64,000 nt of DNA from Ectothiorhodospira marina (lineage in GTDB: Bacteria; Pseudomonadota; Gammaproteobacteria; Ectothiorhodospirales; Ectothiorhodospiraceae): NCBI RefSeq assembly GCF_900109495.1, contig NZ_FOAA01000006.1:62001-126000 (forward strand), written 5' to 3'. The notes under the pieces were generated by a model. The model was given only the letters and a program-made list of their open reading frames with translations, did not search any database and was not told the origin of the DNA. Both the position numbers and the translations under genes were made by a program. This document shows positions 18,317 through 28,596 of this stretch, piece after piece (the first letter of the stretch is position 1; each line of letters opens with the position of its first letter).

Positions 18317-19279
18317 TCAGCCGTCCTCGCCCAGCACATGGGCGCCTTGGCGCACCTGTTCGGTGATACGGATGGCGGTCTCCAGGGCACGTTGCCCATC
18401 CTCACCGGAGACAATGACCGGGCCGCCGTTCGTGATGGCTTCCAGGAAGGCGGCGATCTCGGTCTTCAGGGCATCCCCCTCTTCAAAGATGCTGGTTTCG
18501 GTGGTGACTTCCGGGATGCCGGGAAACATTTCCCGCTCGCCCAGGCGGTGGATGGACAGTCCGCGATTCTGGAAGTCCACGGAGACGTAGGCGTTCTTCT
18601 GGAAGATGCGCATCTTGCGCTCGCTCTTGAGGCTCACCCGGCTGGAGGTCACGTTGGCCACGCAGCCATTTTCGAATTCGATGCGGGCGTTGGCAATGTC
18701 CAGTGCCTCGGACAGCACCTTGGCCCCGCTGGCCGCTACGGCTTTCACCGGCGAGCGCACCATGTCCAGGATGATGTCGATATCGTGGATCATCAGATCC
18801 AGCACCACGTTCACGTCGGTGGCCCGTGGCTTGAAGGGGGCCAGCCGGTGGGACTCAATGAAGAGGGGCGCGCAGCGCTGGCCAGCCAGGTCCAGCAGGG
18901 CCGCGTTGAAACGCTCCAGATGGCCTACCTGCAGGATGGCATCGTGCTCGCGGGCGATGCGGTTCAGCTCCGCGGCCTCGGCCACGGTGCTGGTGATGGG
19001 TTTCTCCACCAGAACATGGGTGCCCCGCTCCAGGAAGTCCCGTGCCACCTGATAGTGCAGGGTGGTGGGCACGGCAATGCTCACCGCATCCACTTCACCG
19101 AGCAACTCCCGGTAATCGGTCACCGCGCGACAGTCACAATCCGCGCCCACCCGGGCGGCGGCCTCGGCGTCAGTGTCGGCCACCGCGATCAGGTCAGCGT
19201 GAGAGAAGGCGGCGTACTTCTGGGCGTGAAACTTGCCGAGATAGCCGACGCCGATGACGGCGCATCGGGTTGGAGTCAT
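18317..19279 (-). CDS. gnnA: Gfo/Idh/MocA oxidoreductase, probable GnnA (UDP-GlcNAc 3-dehydrogenase)
   Basis: NAD-dependent oxidoreductase predicted to oxidise the 3-OH of UDP-GlcNAc, the step before GnnB. The 320-residue protein has the Rossmann motif GVGYLG (residues 10-15) and the family's EKP motif (92-94) in HVLVEKPITS. It is the first gene of a minus-strand gnnA-gnnB-lpxB unit; 53 bases separate it from the gnnB start. Its start is 184 bases from the divergent rnhB, leaving room for a promoter. A WlbA/WbpB-type UDP-GlcNAcA dehydrogenase is the main alternative. Confidence 0.8.
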   Translation of the reverse strand: MTPTRCAVIGVGYLGKFHAQKYAAFSHADLIAVADTDAEAAARVGADCDCRAVTDYRELLGEVDAVSIAVPTTLHYQVARDFLERGTHVLVEKPITSTVAEAAELNRIAREHDAILQVGHLERFNAALLDLAGQRCAPLFIESHRLAPFKPRATDVNVVLDLMIHDIDIILDMVRSPVKAVAASGAKVLSEALDIANARIEFENGCVANVTSSRVSLKSERKMRIFQKNAYVSVDFQNRGLSIHRLGEREMFPGIPEVTTETSIFEEGDALKTEIAAFLEAITNGGPVIVSGEDGQRALETAIRITEQVRQGAHVLGEDG

Positions 19280-19463
19280 GGGTTTTCCAGGAACGGGGCG
19301 TATGAAATGGCCAGTCTTGGGGTGCCAGGATACACCGTCACGGAACGGCGGGCCCTTTGGTCATGCATCCCTGCCGCTGATGCCCGCGGGGCTGGCTTTG
19401 CCTCGGCTGACCTGCTTAAGTGGTATTGAGTTTCTCCATTTTACTGGATCGTGAGGGCATTGT

Positions 19464-20066
19464 GTGACGGAAGCAGAACTTGTGGAATGCCTGGCGCAAG
19501 CGGATGTGGCAGGAGTGGACGAAGTGGGTCGCGGCCCCCTGGCGGGCCCCGTGGTGGCCGCTGCCGTGATCCTGGATCCGGCCCGCCCCATTGCCGGGCT
19601 GATGGACTCCAAGGCCCTGAGTCCGGCGCGCCGCGAGGCCCTGGCGGCCCTGATTCGGGAGCAATCGTTGGCCTGGTCCGTGGCCCTGTGCACGCCGGGG
19701 GAGATCGACGAGATGAATATCCTGCATGCCACCTTCGAGGCCATGCGTCGGGCCGTGGCCACCCTGGGCCGGCCGCCGTCCATCGCCCTGGTGGATGGCA
19801 ACCGTTGTCCTGAACTGACCTGTGCCGCCTATCCCGTGGTGAAGGGGGATGGCCGGGTTCCCTGCATCAGCGCCGCCTCCATCATCGCCAAGGTTCATCG
19901 GGATGCGCTGATGGCTGACCTGGACCAGATCTATCCCGGTTACGGAATGGCTTCCCATAAGGGTTACCCCACACGCGCCCACCGCGAGGCATTGGTCAGG
20001 CTGGGCCCCAGCCCCTGTCATCGCCGCAGTTTCGCGCCCGTCCGGGAAGCCGCCCGTTTGCGATGA
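19464..20066 (+). CDS. rnhB: Ribonuclease HII
   Basis: Cuts RNA in RNA-DNA hybrids and at single ribonucleotides in DNA. The N-terminal [20 protein letters not shown] carries the first catalytic Asp-Glu pair. Later acidic residues are in [10 protein letters not shown] and the [12 protein letters not shown] block; [12 protein letters not shown] is also typical. The start is a GTG; length (200) fits. In many gammaproteobacteria lpxB precedes this gene, but here the inverted gnnA gene does. Confidence 0.95.
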   Translation: MTEAELVECLAQADVAGVDEVGRGPLAGPVVAAAVILDPARPIAGLMDSKALSPARREALAALIREQSLAWSVALCTPGEIDEMNILHATFEAMRRAVATLGRPPSIALVDGNRCPELTCAAYPVVKGDGRVPCISAASIIAKVHRDALMADLDQIYPGYGMASHKGYPTRAHREALVRLGPSPCHRRSFAPVREAARLR

Positions 20067-20183
20067 TCCGTGGGGAGCGGCCCCCGGCCGTGCATGCCGT
20101 CGGTCTCAAGGGTGGATCACAGGCCCCCCTCTGGCCTTATACTCCTGGCCTGTTCAGCTCGATTCACCAGCTCCGCGGCACCC

Positions 20184-23100
20184 ATGACACCCAGTTTTGT
20201 TCATCTCCATCTGCACTCCGAATTTTCTCTGGTGGACGGCCTGGTGCGCGTCGGTGCCCTGGTGGACGCCGCGCGAGCCCATGGCATGCCAGCCTGTGCG
20301 GTCACGGACCAAAACAATCTTTTCGGCATGGTCAAGTTCTACAAGGCTGCCCTCAAGGCCGGAGTCAAACCCCTCATCGGCGCCGATGCCTGGGTCACGG
20401 CACCACAGCCTGGAGAAGCGCCAACACGCATTGTCCTGCTCTGCCAGGACAATGCCGGCTACGGCAACCTGACCCGCCTGATCAGTCGGGGCTATCAGGA
20501 AGGTCAGCAAAGCGGTGCCCCGATCCTGGAGCGGGACTGGTTCACGCAGGAGACCTGTCGTGGGCTGATTGCCTTGTCCGGGGCGCGCGAGGGGGAAGTG
20601 GGCCGCGCCCTGCTGTCCAGCCAGCCGGAGACGGCCCAGCCACTGTGTGACCATTGGGCGGGCTTGTTTCCGGGGCGTTTCTACCTGGAACTGGTGCGTA
20701 CCGGACGAGAGGGCGAGGAGGACTATCTGCACGCCGCGGTGAAATTGGCCGCAGCCCGGGGCCTGCCAGTGGTGGCCACCAACGATGTGCGCTTCCTCAA
20801 GGCTGAGGATTTCGACGCCCACGAGGCCCGGGTCTGCATCCATGAAGGCCGGGTGCTGGATGACCCACGACGTCCACGCCTGTACAGCCGACAGCAGTAT
20901 CTACGCACCCCCGAAGAGATGTCAGAGCTTTTCAGCGATATTCCGGAAGCGCTTGAAAATACGGTGGAGATTGCCCGGCGCTGCAACCTCACACTGACAC
21001 TGGGCGAGAACTATCTGCCCCAGTTTCCCATCCCCGAGGGGATGACCACCGATGCGTACTTCCGCAGTGAGTCCCGCAAGGGGCTGGACCAGCGGCTGGT
21101 GCGTCTGGTGGCTGAGGATGACCCGGATCGGGAGGCTCGTATTCAGGCCTACAAGGACCGTCTGGAATTGGAACTGGACGTGATATGCCAGATGGGGTTC
21201 CCCGGTTACTTCCTGATCGTGGCGGATTTCATTCAGTGGGCTAAAGACAATGGTGTGCCGGTAGGGCCGGGTCGTGGCTCCGGTGCAGGCTCACTGGTGG
21301 CCTACGCACTGAAAATTACTGACCTTGACCCAATCCGTTATGAGCTTTTGTTTGAGCGATTTCTGAATCCCGAGCGGGTGTCCATGCCCGACTTCGATGT
21401 GGATTTTTGCATGGAGAAACGGGACAGCGTCATCGACTATGTGGCGCGGCGCTACGGTCGAGACAAGGTTTCGCAGATCATCACCTACGGCACCATGGCC
21501 GCCAAGGCCGTGGTGCGCGACGTGGGTCGGGTGCTGGGGCACCCGTATGGCTTTGTCGATCGCATTGCCAAGCAGATCCCCATGGAAATCGGCATGACCC
21601 TGGACAAGGCCCTGGAGCAGGAAGAGGACCTGCGCCAGAGCTATCAGGACGATGAAGAGGTGCGCGACCTCATCGACCTGGCGCTGAAGCTGGAAGGCGT
21701 GGCACGTAATGCCGGCAAGCACGCCGGTGGGGTTGTCATTGCCCCCACCACGCTCACGGACTTCTCGCCGCTGTTCTGCGAACCGGGGGGGCAGGGGGTG
21801 GTCACCCACTTCGATAAGGACGATGTGGAAGCCATCGGCCTGGTGAAGTTCGACTTCCTGGGCCTGCGCACCCTGACCATCATTGACTGGGCGGTGCACA
21901 ACATTAATGCCCGACGCCAGGAGGCGGGCGAGGCCCTGCTGGACATCAACGATGTGCCCCTGGAGGATCAGGCCACCTTCAGCCTGCTCAAGCGCCAGGA
22001 GACCACGGCGGTCTTCCAGCTGGAATCGCGGGGCATGAAGGATCTCATCAAGCGCCTGGAACCTGATGATTTTGAGGACATCATCGCCCTGGTGGCCCTC
22101 TATCGTCCTGGCCCGCTGCAATCGGGCATGGTGGATGACTACATCAACCGGAAGCACGGTCGGGCCAAGGTGGAGTATCCCCATCCGGCCCTGGAGCCCA
22201 TCCTCAAGCCTACCCATGGGGTGATCCTCTACCAGGAACAGGTGATGCAGATCGCCCAGGTGCTGGCCGGCTACAGCCTGGGGGGCGCGGACCTGCTGCG
22301 GCGCGCCATGGGCAAGAAAAAGCCCGAGGAGATGGCCAAGCAGCGCGAGATTTTCCAGAAGGGCGCGGTGGAAAAGGGGGTGCAGGCGGAGACCGCCACC
22401 TACATCTTTGACCTCATGGAGAAGTTCGCCGGCTACGGGTTCAATAAGTCCCACTCGGCCGCCTATGCGTTGCTCTCCTACCAGACCGCCTGGCTCAAAT
22501 GCCATTACCCTGCGGCCTTCATGGCGGCGGTGCTCTCTGCCGATCTGGATCACACCGACAAGATCGTGAACCTGATCGACGAGTGCCGCTCCATGAATCT
22601 GGAGGTGATCCCTCCGGATGTGAATGCCTCCAGCTATGAATTCACCGTGCGCGATGCGCGCACCATCGTTTATGGGTTAGGCGCCATCAAGGGGGTGGGC
22701 GAATCCGCCATCCAGGTGATCCTGGACAGCCGCAGCCAGGGCGGCCCGTTCGCCAGTCTGGATGACCTGTGCATGCGTGCCGATTCCCAGAAGATCAACC
22801 GGCGCACCCTGGAGGCCCTGATCCGCGCCGGCGCCCTGGATTCCATTGGTCCTAATCGGGCCACATTGATGCACACGCTGCCCCAGGCCCTGTCCCGCGC
22901 TGAACAACACCTGCGGAACCAGAGCATGGGGCAGGAGGATCTGTTCGGGGATCTGGTCATACCGGCTCCGGAAGTGGCCCCGACCGAACAGTGGCCGGAA
23001 TGGGACGAAGAAAGCCGTCTTCTGGCGGAGAAGGAAACCCTGGGGTTGTACCTCACCGGGCATCCCATCATCCGCTATGAGGCTGAACTGGCACAGATTA

Positions 23101-23711
23101 CGGGCAAGCGCATCGCCGATCTGCTCAGCGATCTGGCCGATAGTGCCCCCAGCAACGGCGGTGGCAACGGGGAGGGGGGGGGTTACGGTCGGGGCCGGCA
23201 GCGGGAGCAGACCGTGATCGTTGCCGGCCTGGTGGTGGCCATCCGGACCCGTAACGGCAACTCCGGGCGCATGGCCTTCCTCACCCTGGACGATCGCAGC
23301 GGCCGAGTGGAAGTTGGGTTGTTCGGGGACGACTACCGACGCTACCAGAGCCTGTTGGTCAAGGATCGTCTGCTGGTGGTGGAGGGCAGTGCCGGCATTG
23401 ATGAGTTCAGCGGGAACGTGCGCATGCGCTGTCGTCAGATCATGGACCTGGATCAGGCCCGCGAACAATTTGCCAAACGGGTGGAACTGGCCGTCAACGG
23501 TCATGCCAGCCCGGGGTTGCTGGAGGGATTGCATGCGCACCTGGTGCCCTTTTGCGAGGGGCCGTGTCCCATATTCCTGAGCTACTGTAACGACCAGGCC
23601 AGTGCCCGTTTTCGTCTGGGGGCCCGTTGGCAGGTGCGCCCGAATGAGGAACTCATCCATCACCTGCGGGAGTTGCTGGGGGAGGAGGCGGTACGGATCG
23701 TTTACCGCTGA
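20184..23711 (+). CDS. dnaE: DNA polymerase III alpha subunit
   Basis: Replicative polymerase catalytic subunit (C-family). From ATG 20184 the protein is 1175 residues, beginning [19 protein letters not shown], the PHP domain with its HxH pair; an earlier start would add an unconserved leader. The catalytic [13 protein letters not shown] acidic motif lies near residue 400, and [22 protein letters not shown] near 760 is a helix-hairpin-helix landmark. An OB domain follows after a Gly-rich linker (near 990-1005). A single full-length copy, followed by accA as in E. coli. Confidence 0.97.
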   Translation: MTPSFVHLHLHSEFSLVDGLVRVGALVDAARAHGMPACAVTDQNNLFGMVKFYKAALKAGVKPLIGADAWVTAPQPGEAPTRIVLLCQDNAGYGNLTRLISRGYQEGQQSGAPILERDWFTQETCRGLIALSGAREGEVGRALLSSQPETAQPLCDHWAGLFPGRFYLELVRTGREGEEDYLHAAVKLAAARGLPVVATNDVRFLKAEDFDAHEARVCIHEGRVLDDPRRPRLYSRQQYLRTPEEMSELFSDIPEALENTVEIARRCNLTLTLGENYLPQFPIPEGMTTDAYFRSESRKGLDQRLVRLVAEDDPDREARIQAYKDRLELELDVICQMGFPGYFLIVADFIQWAKDNGVPVGPGRGSGAGSLVAYALKITDLDPIRYELLFERFLNPERVSMPDFDVDFCMEKRDSVIDYVARRYGRDKVSQIITYGTMAAKAVVRDVGRVLGHPYGFVDRIAKQIPMEIGMTLDKALEQEEDLRQSYQDDEEVRDLIDLALKLEGVARNAGKHAGGVVIAPTTLTDFSPLFCEPGGQGVVTHFDKDDVEAIGLVKFDFLGLRTLTIIDWAVHNINARRQEAGEALLDINDVPLEDQATFSLLKRQETTAVFQLESRGMKDLIKRLEPDDFEDIIALVALYRPGPLQSGMVDDYINRKHGRAKVEYPHPALEPILKPTHGVILYQEQVMQIAQVLAGYSLGGADLLRRAMGKKKPEEMAKQREIFQKGAVEKGVQAETATYIFDLMEKFAGYGFNKSHSAAYALLSYQTAWLKCHYPAAFMAAVLSADLDHTDKIVNLIDECRSMNLEVIPPDVNASSYEFTVRDARTIVYGLGAIKGVGESAIQVILDSRSQGGPFASLDDLCMRADSQKINRRTLEALIRAGALDSIGPNRATLMHTLPQALSRAEQHLRNQSMGQEDLFGDLVIPAPEVAPTEQWPEWDEESRLLAEKETLGLYLTGHPIIRYEAELAQITGKRIADLLSDLADSAPSNGGGNGEGGGYGRGRQREQTVIVAGLVVAIRTRNGNSGRMAFLTLDDRSGRVEVGLFGDDYRRYQSLLVKDRLLVVEGSAGIDEFSGNVRMRCRQIMDLDQAREQFAKRVELAVNGHASPGLLEGLHAHLVPFCEGPCPIFLSYCNDQASARFRLGARWQVRPNEELIHHLRELLGEEAVRIVYR

Positions 23712-23798
23712 GGTCTCGAGGCAGAAGACAGCACTTGAGACGAGTCAGTTTCCCGCGTGTACAATGCCCCTTTCCCACACCAACCGACAAGTCATCGA

Positions 23799-24755
23799 AT
23801 GAACCCGGATTTCCTTGAATTTGAGCAGCCTATCGCCGAACTGGAAGCCAAGATCGAAGAGCTCCGGTTCGTGGGTGATGATGCGGAAGTGAACATCCAG
23901 GACGAGATCGCCCGTCTGGAGAGCAAGTGCAAGAGCCTCACCGAGTCGATCTTCTCCAAGCTCACGGCCTGGCAGATCGCCCAGTTGGCCCGCCATCCAC
24001 GAAGGCCTTACACCCTGGATTACGTGAGGCACATGCTCACGGAATTCGAGGAACTTCATGGGGATCGCGCCTTTGCCGATGACCCGGCCATTGTGGGCGG
24101 CATCGGACGCCTGGGTGATCGACCCGTCATGGTGATCGGCCACCAGAAGGGCCGCGACACCAAGGAGAAGATCGTCCGCAACTTTGGCATGCCGCGCCCG
24201 GAAGGTTATCGCAAGGCCCTGCGCCTGATGCAGATGGCGGAGCGATTCTCACTGCCGGTGATCACCTTCATCGATACCCCAGGCGCCTATCCCGGCGTGG
24301 GCGCCGAGGAACGGGGGCAGAGCGAAGCCATTGCCCGCAATCTCATGGAGATGTCTGAATTGCGCACCCCCATCGTCTGTACCGTGGTGGGCGAGGGGGG
24401 GTCCGGGGGCGCCTTGGCCGTGGGAGTGGGTGACAAGGTTCAAATGTTGCAATACAGCACCTACTCGGTGATCTCGCCTGAGGGGTGTGCCTCCATCCTC
24501 TGGAAGAGCGCCGAAAAGGCTTCCGAAGCCGCGGAGGCCATGGGCATCATTTCCACCCGGCTCAAGGAATTGGGCCTGATCGACCAGGTGATTGACGAAC
24601 CGCTGGGTGGGGCGCATCGGGATCCAGAAGCCATGTCACAGACACTGAAGGCGACTCTTCAGGAGACACTGGACGAGTTGCAGTGCATGGATGTGGATGA
24701 ACTGGTGGAGCGTCGTTACCAACGCATCATGAAGTACGGGCAGTTCAAGGAGTAA
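23799..24755 (+). CDS. accA: Acetyl-CoA carboxylase carboxyltransferase, alpha subunit
   Basis: Alpha subunit of the carboxyltransferase half-reaction making malonyl-CoA for fatty acid synthesis. The ATG at 23799 gives [19 protein letters not shown], matching the E. coli start; length 318 versus 319. The crotonase-like core includes [21 protein letters not shown] and [15 protein letters not shown]. An in-frame frame extension to 23757 is unlikely to be used. It ends 6 bases before tilS. Confidence 0.97.
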   Translation: MNPDFLEFEQPIAELEAKIEELRFVGDDAEVNIQDEIARLESKCKSLTESIFSKLTAWQIAQLARHPRRPYTLDYVRHMLTEFEELHGDRAFADDPAIVGGIGRLGDRPVMVIGHQKGRDTKEKIVRNFGMPRPEGYRKALRLMQMAERFSLPVITFIDTPGAYPGVGAEERGQSEAIARNLMEMSELRTPIVCTVVGEGGSGGALAVGVGDKVQMLQYSTYSVISPEGCASILWKSAEKASEAAEAMGIISTRLKELGLIDQVIDEPLGGAHRDPEAMSQTLKATLQETLDELQCMDVDELVERRYQRIMKYGQFKE

Positions 24756-24761
24756 CTCCCC

Positions 24762-26048
24762 ATGCTCGGGGCCCTTGCCCAGGCCGTGGAACGTTTGCCG
24801 CCGGCACGACGATGGCTGGTGGGATTGAGCGGGGGGCTGGATTCCGTGGTCCTGTTGCACGGGCTGGCACAGCTGGGGGGGCGGGTGGGTTCCCCCGGGT
24901 TGCGCGCGGTGCATGTGCACCACGGGCTTCATGCCCGTGCCGATGCCTGGGCCCAACACTGCCAGGTGCTTTGCGATGCTCTGGAAGTGCCCCTGGATGT
25001 GGTGAGGGTGGATGCCCGGCCGCATCGAGGTCAAAGCCCTGAAGCCGCGGCTCGCCACGCACGTTATCAGGCATTGGCCGACCAGATGGCCCCCGGTGAC
25101 GCCCTGCTCACTGCCCATCACCGCCGCGATCAGGCAGAAACCCTGCTTCTCCAGCTCCTGCGTGGTGCCGGCCCGGCCGGACTCTCGGCCATGCCCCGCT
25201 GGCAGCCCCACGGGTCGGGCTGGCATGGGCGGCCGCTGCTGGATATGGATCGCCCCATGCTTGAGGCCCACGCCCGCGAAAATGGTCTGGTCTGGGTGGA
25301 AGATGACAGTAATGGCGACCTGGGGCTGGACCGCAATCTGCTGCGTCATGAGGTGATGCCCCGACTGCGCCAGCGTTGGCCGTCCCTGGATACCACGCTG
25401 GCTCGAGCTGCGGGACTGCAGGCAGAGGCCCAGGAACTGCTGGCGGAGCGTGCGCGGGAGGACCTGCAGACCCTGAGAGGCGAGGCGGCAGGCACACTGT
25501 CAATTCCGGCGATCCGTGCCCTGCGCCGCCCCCGACAACGCAACGCCTTGCGAGAATGGTGGCGGGAGAAGGGGCTGCCTGCGCCCAATCAGAACCGGCT
25601 GGAAGCCCTGTTGCAGCAGATCCGGGACGTGGGCCCTGACAGCGGATTGCTCGTGACCTGGCCTGGAGCCGAGGTGAGGGGGTATCGGGACAGCCTTCAT
25701 GCCATGGCGCCTTTGCCGCTCCTGGACCCGGCCAGTGTCTGGTCATGGGACGGCATTCGGGACCTGGCCTTGCCGGAGCTGGGGATCACTCTATCGGCCC
25801 AGGAGATGCTGCGTTTGCATGGGCTGGAGCCTGCCCTCCTGGAGCCTCCGCTGACGGTGCGCCTGCGCCGTGGGGGCGAGACCTGCCGTCTGCGCGGGCA
25901 GACCCGAATCCTCAAGAAGCTGTTTCAGGAGGCAGGCATCCCTCCCTGGGAGCGGGACCGCATCCCCTTGATTCATGCCGGTGATCGTCTTGCCGTGGTC
26001 TGGGGCCTGTGGTGTTGTGATCTCCCGGCTGGGGCGGGCAGGCGGTGA
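24762..26048 (+). CDS. tilS: tRNA(Ile)-lysidine synthetase
   Basis: Modifies C34 of the tRNA-Ile CAU anticodon to lysidine, changing its charging and decoding. The PP-loop ATP motif SGGLDSVVLLH is near residue 24; HVHHGLHARADAWAQHC, AARHARYQAL and TAHHRRDQAETLLLQLLRG are family blocks. A C-terminal TilS domain is visible in CRLRGQTRILKKLFQEAGIPPW. Length 428 (E. coli 432). It converges on zapE. Confidence 0.95.
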   Translation: MLGALAQAVERLPPARRWLVGLSGGLDSVVLLHGLAQLGGRVGSPGLRAVHVHHGLHARADAWAQHCQVLCDALEVPLDVVRVDARPHRGQSPEAAARHARYQALADQMAPGDALLTAHHRRDQAETLLLQLLRGAGPAGLSAMPRWQPHGSGWHGRPLLDMDRPMLEAHARENGLVWVEDDSNGDLGLDRNLLRHEVMPRLRQRWPSLDTTLARAAGLQAEAQELLAERAREDLQTLRGEAAGTLSIPAIRALRRPRQRNALREWWREKGLPAPNQNRLEALLQQIRDVGPDSGLLVTWPGAEVRGYRDSLHAMAPLPLLDPASVWSWDGIRDLALPELGITLSAQEMLRLHGLEPALLEPPLTVRLRRGGETCRLRGQTRILKKLFQEAGIPPWERDRIPLIHAGDRLAVVWGLWCCDLPAGAGRR

Positions 26049-26075
26049 AGCATCTGAGCGAATATCGGGCTGCCC

Positions 26076-27170
26076 TCAAGGTCGATGGGGCTGTGCCAGA
26101 TAGTCCTCCGATTGCATCTCCAGCAGCCGGCTCACACAACGCTGATACTCGAAGCGCAGCCGCTGGCCCTGATACAGTGCCTCCGGTCGATCCTCGGCGG
26201 CGATGATCAGGTTCACCCTGCGGTCGTAGAATTCGTCCACCAGTGCCAGAAAACGCCGGGCGGCGTTGTCCATGGTGTGATCCATGACCGGCACATCGGC
26301 GATGAGCACCGAATGGAACTCCCGGGCAATCTCCACGTAGTCCATCTGGCTGCGCGGACCCTCGCACAGATCGGCAAAGCGAAACCAGACCACGCCATCC
26401 GCGCACCGCTGAACCGGGATCTTGCGATCCTCCACCTGGATGTGGCGGCAATCGTGAGGCGCATCGGGTGCCAGGGTATCGAAGGTGTTCACGAGTTGTT
26501 CACGTGCCGCCTCATCTGAGGGCGTGTGATAGATCTGCGCCTGTTGAAGATTGCGCAGCCGATAATCCACATCCCCATCCAGATGAAATACCTCCAGGTG
26601 CTCATGGATCAGCCGGATGGCGGGCAGGAACAGGTCCCGTTGCAGGCCGTCCTTGTAGAGTTCATCCGGTGGCAGGTTGGAGGTGGTTACCAGACAGACC
26701 CCATTCTCCATCAGGCCTGCCAGCAGGCGGTGCAGCAAGACCGCATCGGTGATGTCGGAGACGAAAAACTCGTCCAGACACAGCAGGCGGGCATGGGCCA
26801 TGCGGCGGGCGACGATGGCAAGGGGGTCGCTCTGGTCCTTGAGTTCGCGAAGCTCGGCATGCACCTTTTGCATGAAGCGGTGAAAATGCAGTCGGGTCTT
26901 GTCCTCGAAGGGCAATTCATCGAAGAAGCGATCCACCAGATAGGTCTTGCCGCGACCCACATCCCCCCAAAGGTAAAGGCCGGGTACGGGTTGCGGTACC
27001 TCCCTGCGCCTCAGCAGGCGGGCCAGCGGGCCGGGCCGCCTGGGTCGGGGCGTGGCCGCCAGCTCATCTGTGATGCGTTGCAGACGCGCCAGGGCCCGTT
27101 CCTGGCCGGGGTCCAGTTGGAGCCCGGCTGCGTGTTCGGGTTGCAGTCGACCGTGATGGGGCATGGGCAT
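26076..27170 (-). CDS. zapE: Cell division ATPase ZapE (AFG1-like)
   Basis: AFG1/LACE1-type P-loop ATPase; in E. coli ZapE associates with the Z-ring under stress. The 364-residue protein has Walker A in LWGDVGRGKTYLVDRFF (near residue 88) and Walker B in LLCLDEFFVSDITDA, then TTSNLPPDELYKDGLQR and FLALVDEFYDRRV near the end. The exact start is uncertain: two Met codons lie close together at the N-terminus. It faces tilS tail to tail, and trpB diverges from it across 156 bases. Confidence 0.92.
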   Translation of the reverse strand: MPMPHHGRLQPEHAAGLQLDPGQERALARLQRITDELAATPRPRRPGPLARLLRRREVPQPVPGLYLWGDVGRGKTYLVDRFFDELPFEDKTRLHFHRFMQKVHAELRELKDQSDPLAIVARRMAHARLLCLDEFFVSDITDAVLLHRLLAGLMENGVCLVTTSNLPPDELYKDGLQRDLFLPAIRLIHEHLEVFHLDGDVDYRLRNLQQAQIYHTPSDEAAREQLVNTFDTLAPDAPHDCRHIQVEDRKIPVQRCADGVVWFRFADLCEGPRSQMDYVEIAREFHSVLIADVPVMDHTMDNAARRFLALVDEFYDRRVNLIIAAEDRPEALYQGQRLRFEYQRCVSRLLEMQSEDYLAQPHRP

Positions 27171-27326
27171 GGCTGTATCGGGACCGGACTACGGCATCGC
27201 AGCATAGCATAGCCACCGGCAGACCCAACCCCGCGAATCCCATGGGAAAGGACTGGTCAGAGGCCGGGCTGGGGTTTAGCATTGCGGTTATCCGTTTCGT
27301 CATCTGGTGAATGAGAGCTGTGATCC

Positions 27327-28556
27327 ATGAATAAAGCCCCGGAAACTGATCTTCACGCCCTGCTTGACCAGCCCATGCCCGACCGTGATGGGCATTTCGG
27401 GCCCTATGGCGGGCAGGCCGTGCCTCCTCAGTTGAAGTCCATCATGGATTCCATCGCCGAGGCCTATCTCGCCATCCGTGAGACCCGGGCTTACCAGGAT
27501 GAGTTGGCCGAGCTGTATACCTACTATGTGGGCCGTCCCAGCCCCATCTACCTGGCTCGGCGGCTCAGTGAGCACTGCGGTGGCAACGCCGAGATCTATC
27601 TCAAGCGGGAGGACCTGAATCACACAGGGGCCCATAAGATCAACCACGCGCTTGGGGAGGCCCTGCTGGCCAAGCACATGGGCAAGACCAAGGTGATCGC
27701 CGAGACCGGAGCGGGTCAACATGGGGTGGCCATGGCCACGGCCTGTGCCCTGGTGGGGTTACCCTGCGAGATCCATATGGGGGAGATCGATATCGAAAAG
27801 GAACACCCCAACGTGGTCAAGATGAAGATTCTCGGGGCCACCCTGATCAGCGTGGACCGAGGGACACGCACGCTGAAGGATGCCGTGGACAGCGCCTTTG
27901 AGGAATACATGAAGGACCCGGACAACTTCTTCTATGCCATCGGCTCCGTGGTTGGCCCCCATCCCTTCCCCATGATGGTGCGTGACTTCCAGTCCGTGGT
28001 GGGGCGCGAGGCACGCGAGCAGTTCCTTGGCATGAAGGGCGAACTGCCCGATTACGTGGTGGCCTGTGTGGGGGGCGGTTCCAACGCCTTGGGTCTGTTT
28101 ACGGCCTTCCTGCACGACCTGGAAGTGAAGATGGTGGGTGTGGAGCCCTCCGGTCGTGGCCTGGGTCTGGGCGAGCATGCCGCCACGTTGACCTATGGCA
28201 AGCCCGGCACCATGCACGGTTTCCACTCCTACATGCTGCAAGATGATGAAGGCCAGCCCCAGCCGGTGTATTCCATCGCCTCTGGCCTGGATTACCCTTC
28301 CGTGGGCCCTCAGCACAGCTATCTGAAGGATATCGGTCGCGCCGAGTACCATGCGATGGATGACGAGGCCTGTCTGAAGGCCTTCATGGATCTTTCCCGT
28401 TTTGAGGGCATCATCCCCGCACTGGAATCCTCTCATGCACTGGCCTGGGCCATGCAGGCGGCACGCGCGGCCAAGCCGGGCACGCGCATCCTGATCAACC
28501 TGTCCGGTCGCGGCGACAAGGACGCGGACTTCGTGGCTGAAAGGCTGGGGCTTTGA
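27327..28556 (+). CDS. trpB: Tryptophan synthase beta chain (stand-alone)
   Basis: PLP enzyme joining indole and L-serine to tryptophan. The 409-residue protein has the PLP lysine in [29 protein letters not shown], the phosphate-binding [10 protein letters not shown], and the C-terminal NLSGRGDKD. There is no trpA next to it: zapE lies upstream (divergent) and sbtA downstream (convergent). In most gammaproteobacteria trpB and trpA are adjacent. It may be the only TrpB placed apart, or a second copy with another role; the window cannot tell. Confidence 0.93.
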   Translation: MNKAPETDLHALLDQPMPDRDGHFGPYGGQAVPPQLKSIMDSIAEAYLAIRETRAYQDELAELYTYYVGRPSPIYLARRLSEHCGGNAEIYLKREDLNHTGAHKINHALGEALLAKHMGKTKVIAETGAGQHGVAMATACALVGLPCEIHMGEIDIEKEHPNVVKMKILGATLISVDRGTRTLKDAVDSAFEEYMKDPDNFFYAIGSVVGPHPFPMMVRDFQSVVGREAREQFLGMKGELPDYVVACVGGGSNALGLFTAFLHDLEVKMVGVEPSGRGLGLGEHAATLTYGKPGTMHGFHSYMLQDDEGQPQPVYSIASGLDYPSVGPQHSYLKDIGRAEYHAMDDEACLKAFMDLSRFEGIIPALESSHALAWAMQAARAAKPGTRILINLSGRGDKDADFVAERLGL

Positions 28557-28596
28557 GGTCTTCCTGATCTCCTCTGTGGGGGTGCCATGAAAACGC

